This document shows, in pieces, positions 6,500 to 14,206 of a DNA stretch of 28,362 bases (the stretch's first letter is position 1; every line of letters begins with the position of its first letter). The stretch is taken from NCBI RefSeq assembly GCF_037389425.1, contig NZ_JBBHKR010000090.1, positions 1-28,362 of the forward strand, read 5' to 3'. This DNA comes from Stygiolobus sp037389425. GTDB lineage: Archaea; Thermoproteota; Thermoprotei_A; Sulfolobales; Sulfolobaceae. The notes under the pieces are model-generated. The model searched no databases. It was not told the origin of the DNA and saw nothing but the letters and a program-made list of their open reading frames with translations. The translations under genes and the position numbers were made by a program.

Positions 6500-8041
6500 A
6501 TGTTCTTTATTGTGGAACCTAAAAATAAGTATATTTATGTAAAGGGAAGAGGAGTAGCAGGGAAACAGATAGTTTTCCCTACGTGGATTCCAGGATCGTA
6601 CTTCATAAGAGAGCAAGAGAAGAACGTCGTGATGCTAAGAGGAGCTTCCCTTGTTTCCAAGAACAAGTACTTTCTCACTGATGACGAATTTGAGTATGTC
6701 TATTCAGCAATATCTAAAGATCAAAGAGAGACTATTTCGACGGTAGATTATATATTTATAAATCCCGTGTCAGTTTTTCCTTATCAGGATTTAAACGAAG
6801 AATACTGTATAAGCTTAAAATTACCTAATAACTGGGTAGTACACACTACTTTGAAGGAAATTGGAAAATTTACATATTGTGCAAGGAACTATGATGAGTT
6901 TGCGGACTCACCTATTCAGTCCTCCCCTAAATTGAATCTGATTAAGGTTACCGAGTTTCACTCGATTTCCACAATCAATAACGTCAACGAGCTGGAAAAG
7001 TTATCTAAAGTCCTTAACTTTCTAGATTCCTCTTTATCAATTGAGAATGAAGACAAACAAAGCTACATATTCTTCTTCAGGCGTAGTGATGTAAACTTCG
7101 GCGGTATAGAGCACGAGAACTCATCGGCAATTGTTGTACCGTGGAACAGAGAGGATTTGCTGTGGTTATTTGCCCATGAATATGTGCATAAGTGGAATGT
7201 CAAGAGGTTAAAACCTAGAGAATTAATGCGTATTGACTATGAGAGGGAAAATTATACGGAACTACTGTGGTTTGCTGAAGGAGTTACTGACTACCTAGCA
7301 TTCTTGTCTCTTGTGCTGAGTAAGGTAATTGACACACAACAAGGACTAAAGTCTATTTCGAATATCCTCTCGAACTTGACCTATCCTGGGATAAAGAGGA
7401 TGAGCTTGGCAGAATCATCAAAACTAACGTGGATAAAGCTTTATAAACGTGACGATAATTTCCTTAATATAGGCGTTTCGTATTACGACCTTGGGTTCGT
7501 AGTAGGTCTGCTCATGGACTTGAAAATAAGAGAAAACAGTGATAACCATTACGACATTTATTCGATGTTTAAGGCTCTCTACTTGAGGTTCAAAGAGACC
7601 GGTTATACCTATAGTGATATAAGAAACGTTGCAGAAGAGTATGGGGTTGATTTCCTCGACGAACTAGTATATAAGAGGGATCCTCCCATCTTTAAGCACC
7701 TTTCGAAGTATGTTGAAGTTGAGTTTGTGGATCGAGGTAAACCTTACGTTGGTATAAGGCTAGAAGCAAATAAGATTACTTTTGTTGAGGATGGTTCACC
7801 TGCAGACAATGCTGGTCTATTCCCAGGAGATGAGATAATCGCAGTGAACGGTGTAAAAGGAGCGAATATTCAAGAAGGACAATCACTAGACTTGTTAATT
7901 GTTAGAGATGGTGTTGTAAAGCATTTTGAGGTTCTTCCCGGTAGTAATCCGGGGCATACAGTTAAGATAAAGACCAATGGTGGTATTTTCGAGAAGGTTT
8001 TCGGCAAAGGTGAAGGTGTATCAGACAAGAAGTTAATTTAA
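6500..8041 (+). CDS. M61-family metallopeptidase with C-terminal PDZ domain
   Basis: This is a 513-residue gluzincin of the glycyl aminopeptidase/M61 group. The N-terminal beta domain carries FPTWIPGSYFIRE near 26-38. The catalytic part has GGIEH at 201-205, the zinc site HEYVH at 226-230, and the third ligand Glu260 in WFAEGVTDY. A PDZ domain at about 415-500 (DGSPADNAGLFPGDEIIAVNG) likely presents or selects substrates. No signal peptide is visible, so it is probably cytoplasmic. An AGGTG ribosome-binding site sits just before the ATG, consistent with translation as the second gene of an operon after the AIM24-family gene. The substrate is unknown. Confidence 0.92.
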   Translation: MFFIVEPKNKYIYVKGRGVAGKQIVFPTWIPGSYFIREQEKNVVMLRGASLVSKNKYFLTDDEFEYVYSAISKDQRETISTVDYIFINPVSVFPYQDLNEEYCISLKLPNNWVVHTTLKEIGKFTYCARNYDEFADSPIQSSPKLNLIKVTEFHSISTINNVNELEKLSKVLNFLDSSLSIENEDKQSYIFFFRRSDVNFGGIEHENSSAIVVPWNREDLLWLFAHEYVHKWNVKRLKPRELMRIDYERENYTELLWFAEGVTDYLAFLSLVLSKVIDTQQGLKSISNILSNLTYPGIKRMSLAESSKLTWIKLYKRDDNFLNIGVSYYDLGFVVGLLMDLKIRENSDNHYDIYSMFKALYLRFKETGYTYSDIRNVAEEYGVDFLDELVYKRDPPIFKHLSKYVEVEFVDRGKPYVGIRLEANKITFVEDGSPADNAGLFPGDEIIAVNGVKGANIQEGQSLDLLIVRDGVVKHFEVLPGSNPGHTVKIKTNGGIFEKVFGKGEGVSDKKLI

Positions 8042-8046
8042 CTTAG

Positions 8047-8568
8047 CTAACAGTAATCACTCTTAGTGACTTCTCTAATTCTCTCATCGCCACCGATTTC
8101 CTTAATGAACTTATAGACACTCTTCGGTACTAGCTCTTCCCATTTCGGATCTTTTTCTAGCATCAACTTTCTTATTCTAGTAGCATTATATATCTCTCTA
8201 TTAAATATCGGCACTTGATCTGTTAGATATCCGGCTTCTTTTGCCACTGTATATACTAAAGGGTTTCCGCTTACTATCACATCAAACGGTGGTGAGTACA
8301 TTTCTACTATTCTTACCCAGTTCTTGTTTGTAAAGGATTCCATTATAGGGAACAGAATAACCTTTCGAAAATCTACGCCGTACTCCTTTAGGCTCTCTCT
8401 TATCATTATAATTCTCTCCCCGGCTGTGAAGGGATTATAAATCGAATGGCTCTCCTGGCCACTTCCTATAAGGATAATTACTTTATCGTACTTATTCAAT
8501 AACCATTGGATAGCAGCCATATGCCCTAGATGAAAGGGCTGAAACCTACCTGGAAATAGAGCCCTCAT
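8047..8568 (-). CDS. nadM: nicotinamide-nucleotide adenylyltransferase, archaeal type
   Basis: NadM transfers AMP from ATP to nicotinamide (or nicotinate) mononucleotide, a step needed by both de novo and salvage NAD routes. The 173 residues open with GRFQPFHLGH (residues 7-16, with the HxGH nucleotidyltransferase motif at 13-16) and carry NATRIRK near 128-134 for phosphate binding. Length is typical of archaeal NadM. I prefer ATG at 8568, which gives the family N-terminus MRALFPGRF and has GAGTGAG just upstream; a GTG at 8577 is also in frame. It overlaps the end of the upstream flavoprotein gene by 23 nt. It is intact, unlike nadB and nadC. Confidence 0.93.
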   Translation of the reverse strand: MRALFPGRFQPFHLGHMAAIQWLLNKYDKVIILIGSGQESHSIYNPFTAGERIIMIRESLKEYGVDFRKVILFPIMESFTNKNWVRIVEMYSPPFDVIVSGNPLVYTVAKEAGYLTDQVPIFNREIYNATRIRKLMLEKDPKWEELVPKSVYKFIKEIGGDERIREVTKSDYC

Positions 8569-9883
8569 TTTTCTCACTCAGTTTGTAAGCTAATTCAACA
8601 AATTTGTCGGGGTTCATAATATGGTAGGGGTCTATTAAATCCTTTATTCCCTTCATTATTTTTAAAACCTCTTTACCGTTATGTGCACTAAGTTGCTCAG
8701 CCAGTACCTTAGCCTTCTGAACTCCTATACCATGTTCTCCTGATATGGAACCTCCTAGCTCTATCGCTATCTTAGCGACTTCTTCAAAGATCTCTTGAGC
8801 TTTTAGTGGGTCGTCTAGAATTATGTTGGGGTGTAAATTACCGTCGCCTATATGAGCTATTACCGGCATTCTTATGTTATATTTCTTTTCGATCTCTTTT
8901 ATTCTCTTTATAGCATCAATTAAACGGGAAACGGGTACTACTATGTCCTCTACATACATTAGTTTCGCTTCTGCCTTAAGCGCTATTGCCGATTGTGCTC
9001 TGATTGAATATATTTTCTCTGCTTCATCTCCCTCGGTTATTATGTATTTTTTATCCGCTAGAAGATCTCGAAGTTTTAGTAAATTTTCTTCTTCAACTGA
9101 AATAATGAAAACACCCCCTCCGCTCTCATCGAGTCTCGCATTTAATTGTCTATTTAAAGCTCTCACCACTTGGTCATCAATATATTCGGCTATTTCAGGA
9201 AGGATTCCCTTCTTTCTTATGTTAAAAATCAATTCCCCAGCTTCCTCTATATCATTTACATAAACTAACAGTGTGTAAATTTTACTTTGAGGTAAAGGTA
9301 TTATCCTCAGCCAAATCTCGGTTATTATTCCCAATGTTCCTTCACTGCCTACGAACAAGTGTAGAAGGTCGTATCCTCCTCTGTTTTTCCTTAGGGGTTC
9401 TCCAATTTTCACAACCTTTCCGTTAGGTAAAACTACCCTTAATGCTAATACCCAGTCTCTGAAAGTTCCGTATTTTACCCCTCTCATTCCACCTGAAGCA
9501 TTAGCAGTAGCCCCGCCAACTGAACACAGAAAGTAACTTGCAGGGTCCGGTGGAAAGAAAAATCCTTTTTTGCTAAGTTCTATATTGAGTCTCTCGAGAT
9601 TTACTGCAGGTTGGACTCTAACATACCAATCTATCTCGTTAATTTCTAAGATCTTGTCCATATGTTTCATGTCTACTAAGATACATCCTTCACACTGTAG
9701 GTGACCAGCAAGGCTTGTCCCAGCACCATAAGTTACAATGGGGATATTGTTATCCCTAGCGTAATTGACTATCTTTACTACTTCATCTTCATTTTTTGGG
9801 TAAGCGATAATCTTAGGTTTTATTTTAAATCCTGCAAAGTCCTCCCTTTCTTTTCCCTCTTCTATTTCAATCCCGTCTAGCAC
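8546..9883 (-). CDS. FAD-linked oxidoreductase, glycolate oxidase GlcD / D-lactate dehydrogenase type
   Basis: This 445-residue flavoprotein has the PCMH FAD-binding fold (VTYGAGTSLAGH near 50-61, SVGGATANASGGMRGVKYG near 120-138) and the FAD-oxidase C-terminal domain (HIGDGNLHPN near 352, SGEHGIGVQKA near 394). The family oxidises 2-hydroxy acids such as glycolate or D-lactate and passes electrons to a carrier. The exact substrate is not decided by sequence, and no iron-sulfur GlcF partner is adjacent. The start is GTG at 9883. An in-frame TAA lies upstream with no ATG between, so the protein lacks the longer N-terminus of bacterial GlcD. It is co-transcribed with nadM (overlap). Confidence 0.85.
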   Translation of the reverse strand: MLDGIEIEEGKEREDFAGFKIKPKIIAYPKNEDEVVKIVNYARDNNIPIVTYGAGTSLAGHLQCEGCILVDMKHMDKILEINEIDWYVRVQPAVNLERLNIELSKKGFFFPPDPASYFLCSVGGATANASGGMRGVKYGTFRDWVLALRVVLPNGKVVKIGEPLRKNRGGYDLLHLFVGSEGTLGIITEIWLRIIPLPQSKIYTLLVYVNDIEEAGELIFNIRKKGILPEIAEYIDDQVVRALNRQLNARLDESGGGVFIISVEEENLLKLRDLLADKKYIITEGDEAEKIYSIRAQSAIALKAEAKLMYVEDIVVPVSRLIDAIKRIKEIEKKYNIRMPVIAHIGDGNLHPNIILDDPLKAQEIFEEVAKIAIELGGSISGEHGIGVQKAKVLAEQLSAHNGKEVLKIMKGIKDLIDPYHIMNPDKFVELAYKLSEKNEGSISR

Positions 9884-10056
9884 ATGAATATTATGAGCTT
9901 TCCGAAATTTATGAGTATATATTTAAATCAAATCGACTTTTAGTGTGTAGTGCTAAATCTTTGATGATCCTTTTTTTTTATAGACGGATTTATAGGGACA
10001 GCCCACCATAATAAATATTGGATGAAGAACAGCGGATCTGCAGAGTGTGATGATGA

Positions 10057-10527
10057 GTGTACTGGGTTAGAAAAGGTATCATAGGCGGATCCCCTATACC
10101 TTACACCCGAGACGAGTTAGAAGAGTGGAGGCAAAGAGGAGTAAAGAGAGTTCTAATTTTGCCCGAGGATTGGGAAATAGAAGAGGCATGGGGCAACGTA
10201 GACTATTATTATGAGACCTTAAAAGAACTAGGTTTTGAGTACTATCATATTAAGATACCAGATGGTCATCCTCCTACTATGGAGCAATTTATCATAATTT
10301 ATAATTGGCTTAAACAAGGAAAGGGTAATCTAGTTCACTGCGTAGGCGGTATGGGAAGGACTGGAACTGTGATAGCGAGTTACTTAGTTTTATCTGAAGG
10401 TCTAGATGCAGAATCTGCTATAGATGAAGTAAGGCGATATAAACCTGGTGCAATCCAAACTTATGAGCAAGAGCTTTTTGTATTAGAAGTGGAAAGGTTG
10501 AAGGGCAAGTGGAAGACCCACTTTTAA
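10057..10527 (+). CDS. dual-specificity protein phosphatase, SsoPTP-like
   Basis: This 156-residue cysteine phosphatase closely resembles the characterised Sulfolobus solfataricus PTP (from memory of that family). The P-loop HCVGGMGRTG at 94-103 holds Cys95 and Arg101. Asp69 in IPDG is the general acid, and the Q-loop region is YKPGAIQTYEQE near 129-140. It removes phosphate from Tyr and Ser/Thr on proteins. The start is GTG: two in-frame TGA codons precede it directly and rule out an earlier start. GTGATGA just upstream can serve as ribosome-binding site. The 173-bp gap before it carries TATA-like ATTTATAG and AATAAATATT plus a run of nine T at 9971-9979. Its 3' end overlaps endonuclease V by 19 nt. 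Confidence 0.93.
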   Translation: MYWVRKGIIGGSPIPYTRDELEEWRQRGVKRVLILPEDWEIEEAWGNVDYYYETLKELGFEYYHIKIPDGHPPTMEQFIIIYNWLKQGKGNLVHCVGGMGRTGTVIASYLVLSEGLDAESAIDEVRRYKPGAIQTYEQELFVLEVERLKGKWKTHF

Positions 10528-11105
10528 ATTTCTTAGTAAAGTTTCAGTATTTAGTTGCTAGGAATGTAAGTATAACCCACTTAGGAGTAGAAAACGTGAA
10601 AAGCGTATGTGCTTTAGACATAGCATACAAAGGTAATATAGGTTATGCAGTGGTAGTTTACTTTGACGGCAACAGATACGAGCATTACGTCTTCACTGGT
10701 GAGGTAAACTTTCCCTATATTCCTACGTTTTTATTCATGAGGGAGGCTCCATTAATGATGAAAGCTCTCGAAAAATACCAAGACCAATGCCAACTAACGC
10801 TAGTTGATGGTCACGGGTTAGCCCATCCCAGAAGGAGCGGAATAGCTACAGTCATAGGTGTTTTACTGGATATTCCGACAATAGGTGTAGCTAAATCGAG
10901 GTTGTTCGGAGAAGAGGTTAGAGAAGGTGAAGAAACTTACATACTTGTTAACGGAGAAAAAGTTGGTGTAAAACGAGGGAAATATTATTTTAGCATAGGT
11001 AATAAGGTGGATTTAATCGACGTGATCACGTTATCCAGGCTCGGTTATCCCGAAGCACTTAAGTTGGCTGATAAAATTTCTAAAGAGACAAAGAGAAAAA
11101 GGTGA
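10509..11105 (+). CDS. nfi: endonuclease V (deoxyinosine-specific)
   Basis: Endonuclease V nicks DNA one base past deoxyinosine, the product of adenine deamination, which is frequent at high temperature; archaeal enzymes can also act on other lesions or RNA inosine. The 198 residues show Asp37 in ALDIAY, YIPTFLFMREAP at 70-81 (Tyr70 wedge region, Glu79), Asp100 in VDGHGLAHPRRSG, and GVAKSRL near 126. Length is slightly short of bacterial Nfi. The start is GTG, inside the phosphatase gene (19-nt overlap), so translation is probably coupled. Confidence 0.92.
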   Translation: MEDPLLNFLVKFQYLVARNVSITHLGVENVKSVCALDIAYKGNIGYAVVVYFDGNRYEHYVFTGEVNFPYIPTFLFMREAPLMMKALEKYQDQCQLTLVDGHGLAHPRRSGIATVIGVLLDIPTIGVAKSRLFGEEVREGEETYILVNGEKVGVKRGKYYFSIGNKVDLIDVITLSRLGYPEALKLADKISKETKRKR

Positions 11106-11111
11106 AATTCG

Positions 11112-11123
11112 CTTTTATAAAAG
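11112..11123 (+). promoter_or_regulatory. TATA box of the pncA-DHH operon
   Basis: The palindromic CTTTTATAAAAG lies about 30 nt before the pncA ATG, at the usual archaeal TATA position for a short leader. Confidence 0.55.
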
Positions 11124-11152
11124 GTTAAAAAGTTAACAGATAACTTCTAATT

Positions 11153-11761
11153 ATGAAAGTCACCGTAGAAACTCCCGATATTCCCGAAGAAAAAGAAGTC
11201 GAATTAGATCCTTCTACTACTGCTCTGATAATAGTTGATATGCAAAACGATTTCGTGAGAAAGGAAGGGAAGTTATACGTACCTACGGCAGAAGCTACAA
11301 TTCCTGCTATTAAAAGATTGATACAAAAAGCGAGAAGTGAAGGGGCTTACGTTATTTATACTCAGGATTGGCATATGAAGGATGATCCGGAATTCAAAAT
11401 TTGGGGAGAACACGCTGTTGCAGGAACTTGGGGTGCTGAAATCGTAGACGAGTTAAAGCCTGAGAAAGACGATTTCTTAATAAAGAAATACAGATACGAC
11501 GCGTTTTTCGAGACCCCGTTAGATTATATATTGAGAGTGAAGGGGATTAAGAACGTAATTATGACCGGAACAGTAGCTAATATCTGTGTGCTTCACACGG
11601 CTGGTAGTGCGGCTTTGAGGTGGTATAACGTGGTTGTGGCAAAGGATGGTATTTCAGCTTTAACAGAATTTGATTACTATGCGTCATTAAGGCAAGTAGA
11701 TTTTCTGTATAAAGGAAAGATTTCTACCTCGGAAGGGATAAAATTTATTACTAGAAAGTAA
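11153..11761 (+). CDS. pncA: nicotinamidase, isochorismatase fold
   Basis: The protein (202 residues) has the Asp-Lys-Cys triad of the cysteine hydrolase family: Asp29 in VDMQNDF, Lys111/112 in IKKYRYDAFF, and Cys145 in VANICVLHTA. The metal site expected of nicotinamidases is present as Asp72 and His74 in QDWH, with His87 in GEHAVAG. I therefore favour nicotinamide deamidation to nicotinate over isochorismate hydrolysis. This is the entry step of NAD salvage and gains weight beside the broken nadB and nadC. The DHH gene follows after 13 bp. Confidence 0.8.
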   Translation: MKVTVETPDIPEEKEVELDPSTTALIIVDMQNDFVRKEGKLYVPTAEATIPAIKRLIQKARSEGAYVIYTQDWHMKDDPEFKIWGEHAVAGTWGAEIVDELKPEKDDFLIKKYRYDAFFETPLDYILRVKGIKNVIMTGTVANICVLHTAGSAALRWYNVVVAKDGISALTEFDYYASLRQVDFLYKGKISTSEGIKFITRK

Positions 11762-11774
11762 CGAATGATGAGAC

Positions 11775-12752
11775 ATGGATTATTACGCTATCGTACATAA
11801 CGATTTTGATGGAACTGCGTCTGCTGCGATATACGCTAGGGCTGTTAACTCTTTACCGAAAAAAGTGTTTTTTACAGAGCCTACTAAGATCCACAATTTA
11901 CTAAAGAGCTTGGAATTAAGAGGAGTTTATAAGATTATGATAGCTGATATAGGTTTAAACGCATCTACTTTAGACAATGTGATAGAGAACTTAAAGAAAT
12001 TAATAAGTCAAGGAGCAGAAATAGAGTGGTTCGATCACCATGTGTGGAAGGAGGAGTGGAAGAGGAAGCTACAAGAAACAGGGGTTAATGTGTATCACGA
12101 TTTGTCTACATGTGGTGCAGGAGTAGTAAATAAGAATCTGAATCCGCAAGACGAGTTCTCAAGAAAGTTGGCTAGTGCTGACTGTTCAGTAGACATCTGG
12201 CTTCATGATGATCCCATGGGTGAAAAATTAAGGCGTGTTGTGGAGTATAATAAAGACTATAAGTGGAAGGAGTACTTAATCAATAAGTTTTACAATGGAG
12301 TTCTATGGGATGATGAATTTGAAAAGATTTTGCTCGATCAAATAGACAAGGAGTTAAAGGGTTACGAGAACTTACATAAATACACTAGAGTTCTGAATAT
12401 CAACGGAAAGAACATAGTAGTGGCTGTGAGATGGAGGGGACCTCCGGATATTAGTTATGCCTCTCAATTCTTGATGAACCGATACGGTGCATTAGTTTAT
12501 GCATCAGTGAACGGAAAGGCAATATCGTTTAGAAGTAACAGCATAGACGTGAGGAGGTTTGCCGAGAAACTAGGTGGCGGTGGTCACATACTAGCAGCTG
12601 GTGCGGGTCTTAAAGCTCCATTCTGGAGGTTTCTCCTTCATAGGCTAGGAATTAGGGGTCCGTTGTTAAATTGGGCCTCTGACATAGTTAAAAAAGTCGT
12701 AACTGAGACCGGTTTTATATATTATGAAGGTAAGAAGAACGTAACTATGTGA
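11775..12752 (+). CDS. DHH-family phosphoesterase
   Basis: This is a 325-residue DHH/DHHA1 protein related to RecJ exonucleases and nanoRNases. Motifs: VHNDFDGTASAAIYA at 7-21, ADIGLNA near 57, the name motif FDHH near 87-90, and the DHHA1 substrate site LGGGGHILAAGAG near 272-284, followed by about 40 extra residues. The metal-binding Asp and His residues look intact, unlike inactive RecJ-like replisome subunits in Sulfolobus, so a phosphodiesterase or short-oligonucleotide nuclease is likely. The specific substrate is unknown. It sits in an apparent operon with pncA; the reason for the pairing is not obvious. Confidence 0.85.
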   Translation: MDYYAIVHNDFDGTASAAIYARAVNSLPKKVFFTEPTKIHNLLKSLELRGVYKIMIADIGLNASTLDNVIENLKKLISQGAEIEWFDHHVWKEEWKRKLQETGVNVYHDLSTCGAGVVNKNLNPQDEFSRKLASADCSVDIWLHDDPMGEKLRRVVEYNKDYKWKEYLINKFYNGVLWDDEFEKILLDQIDKELKGYENLHKYTRVLNINGKNIVVAVRWRGPPDISYASQFLMNRYGALVYASVNGKAISFRSNSIDVRRFAEKLGGGGHILAAGAGLKAPFWRFLLHRLGIRGPLLNWASDIVKKVVTETGFIYYEGKKNVTM

Positions 12753-12817
12753 AGAAAATTGTGAAAAGTTGTATGTCTCCTTTTAAAATAAAAGATTTTT
12801 CGTTTTACTTTTGATTA

Positions 12818-12833
12818 GAAATACTTTAAAAAG
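12818..12833 (+). promoter_or_regulatory. BRE/TATA of the peroxiredoxin gene
   Basis: GAAATACTTTAAAAAG lies about 32 nt before the peroxiredoxin ATG. A short leader would include AGTGAT as a possible ribosome-binding site. The 113-bp gap holds nothing else I recognise. Confidence 0.5.
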
Positions 12834-12865
12834 TCGAAACGTTTTGAGATCATAGTGATTCTAAA

Positions 12866-13513
12866 ATGGTCAAACTATATCAGAAGTTTCCTGATACACA
12901 AGTTCTAACCACTAAAGGTCCAATAGACTTCTATAAAGATGTATTCGGCAAAGGAAAGTGGTTATTCTTATTTGCACATCCCGCTGACTTTACGCCAGTA
13001 TGTACTACTGAGTTTGTAGCCTTCTCTCAGAAATATGAAGAGTTTAAGAAACTAGGTGTAGAATTAATTGGATTAAGCGTTGATAGTATTTATTCACACA
13101 TACAGTGGTTAATGGATATAGAGCAGAGGTACGGTGTAAAAGTACCCTTCCCAGTAATAGCTGACCCTGATAAGAAGTTTGCAAGAATGTTAGATGCATT
13201 AGACGATGCATCAGGTCAGACTATAAGAATTGTAGTGCTAGCTTCGCCTGACGGTATAATCAGGTTTGTAGCTCAATACCCGTTAGAATACGGTAGAAAT
13301 ATTGATGAGTTACTTAGGATAACTAAGGCAGCAATAGTAAACTATAAGGCAAAAGTCGTACTACCGGCAAACTGGCAACCTGGACAAGATGTAATTGTAC
13401 CTCCGCCTACTGTATTTGACGAAGCTGAAATGAGAATGAAGCTACCTAATGCCAAGGCTTGGTACTTATTCTTCAAGAAATACGACGAGTTACCTCCTGA
13501 TCAAAGAGTCTAA
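12866..13513 (+). CDS. peroxiredoxin, Prx6-like, single cysteine
   Basis: This thiol peroxidase reduces hydrogen peroxide and alkyl hydroperoxides in the cytoplasm. The 215 residues carry the peroxidatic Cys46 in the motif HPADFTPVCTTEF and the C-terminal extension of archaeal Prx6-type enzymes (LPANWQPGQDVIVPPP near 171-186). Related enzymes such as Aeropyrum ApTPx have two more cysteines near the C-terminus. Here that region reads KAWYLFFKKY, and Cys46 is the only cysteine in the protein, so recycling must use an external thiol. The last 24 bases overlap the opposite-strand metallophosphoesterase gene. Confidence 0.93.
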   Translation: MVKLYQKFPDTQVLTTKGPIDFYKDVFGKGKWLFLFAHPADFTPVCTTEFVAFSQKYEEFKKLGVELIGLSVDSIYSHIQWLMDIEQRYGVKVPFPVIADPDKKFARMLDALDDASGQTIRIVVLASPDGIIRFVAQYPLEYGRNIDELLRITKAAIVNYKAKVVLPANWQPGQDVIVPPPTVFDEAEMRMKLPNAKAWYLFFKKYDELPPDQRV

Positions 13514-14170
13514 ATTTATTAATAATATTTTTTTATTTGCTGGAAATGCTACGTTGTAGACTCTAGTTTTTCTCACTTCTCCATAAACTACTTTGGCGTA
13601 GTGTGCATGTCCGTGTATAGCTAGATCTGGTAAACATTCCGTTGTTTCTAGTATCTGATATCCAAGATTGGGGTAGATCGATTTCTTTTCACCGAAAACT
13701 GTTCGAAAAGTTGGTGCGTAATGGGTAAGGAGGATCTTCAAATCTCCTTTGCTTTCGCAGAGTAATTTTTCTATCTTTTCTTTCCTCTCTTGATAAGTTC
13801 TTTCATCTACCCCGTGAAGCATCTGCCATTTTGTAGGTTTCTCCAAGATACCTTCACTACCTACTATAACGATTTTTAACCCTTGTATCTCTACGGTCAT
13901 AGATTGTTCCTCTAGCCATATTATTTCACTAAAAAACTTCTTATAGTACTCCCTCTTGTCGGTAAAGTCCTCATTTCCGAAAACAGCAATGGTCTTATAC
14001 TTCTTTAGGACTTCGTAAATCGGAGTAAAGTGCCTATATTCCCCTTGTTCTGCCAGATCTCCAGCTAGTAAAAATAGCGAAATCTCCGCCTCTCTAATTT
14101 TGCTGAAAGATGCAAAGAACTGAGTTAGATATTTGGGTGAATGGAGATCAGACGTTGCAGCTATCAACAT
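13490..14170 (-). CDS. calcineurin-like metallophosphoesterase
   Basis: The 226-residue protein has the metal-binding signature of the family in order: SDLHS at 7-11, AGDLAE near 36, GNED near 65 (in place of the usual GNHD/E), LTHYAP near 149, and HGHAH near 189. It likely cleaves phosphomonoesters or diesters with two metal ions, but the substrate is unknown. I chose ATG at 14170 over the adjacent upstream TTG. It is divergent from DUF763 (36 bp between starts) and overlaps peroxiredoxin at its 3' end. Confidence 0.88.
   Translation of the reverse strand: MLIAATSDLHSPKYLTQFFASFSKIREAEISLFLLAGDLAEQGEYRHFTPIYEVLKKYKTIAVFGNEDFTDKREYYKKFFSEIIWLEEQSMTVEIQGLKIVIVGSEGILEKPTKWQMLHGVDERTYQERKEKIEKLLCESKGDLKILLTHYAPTFRTVFGEKKSIYPNLGYQILETTECLPDLAIHGHAHYAKVVYGEVRKTRVYNVAFPANKKILLINLDSLIRR
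13528..13534 (+). terminator. T-run terminator after the peroxiredoxin gene
   Basis: Seven consecutive T follow the peroxiredoxin stop by 15 nt in an AT-rich stretch, as in archaeal intrinsic terminators. The run lies inside the 3' coding end of the convergent metallophosphoesterase. Confidence 0.5.
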
Positions 14171-14172
14171 CA

Positions 14173-14183
14173 ATTTATATTTA
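14173..14183 (+). promoter_or_regulatory. TATA box of the DUF763 gene
   Basis: ATTTATATTTA ends 23 nt before the GTG start of DUF763, the spacing of a leaderless archaeal transcript. Confidence 0.55.
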
Positions 14184-14206
14184 TCTCTAGCAATTAGAAA
14201 AGTATT

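Noticed and set aside
6885..6945. ATGATGA followed by CTGA 40 nt later inside the M61 gene
   Set aside because: No D' or C' boxes in between and the sequence is coding.
8874..9263. Plus-strand ORF of 129 codons inside the flavoprotein gene
   Set aside because: Antisense shadow without any recognisable motif.
9971..9979. Run of nine T as a terminator
   Set aside because: Neither neighbouring gene ends here; both start, so it is more likely part of an AT-rich promoter region.
10021..10060. Box C-like GTGATGATGA before the phosphatase gene, possible C/D sRNA
   Set aside because: No CUGA box D follows at a suitable distance; the motif fits a ribosome-binding site better.
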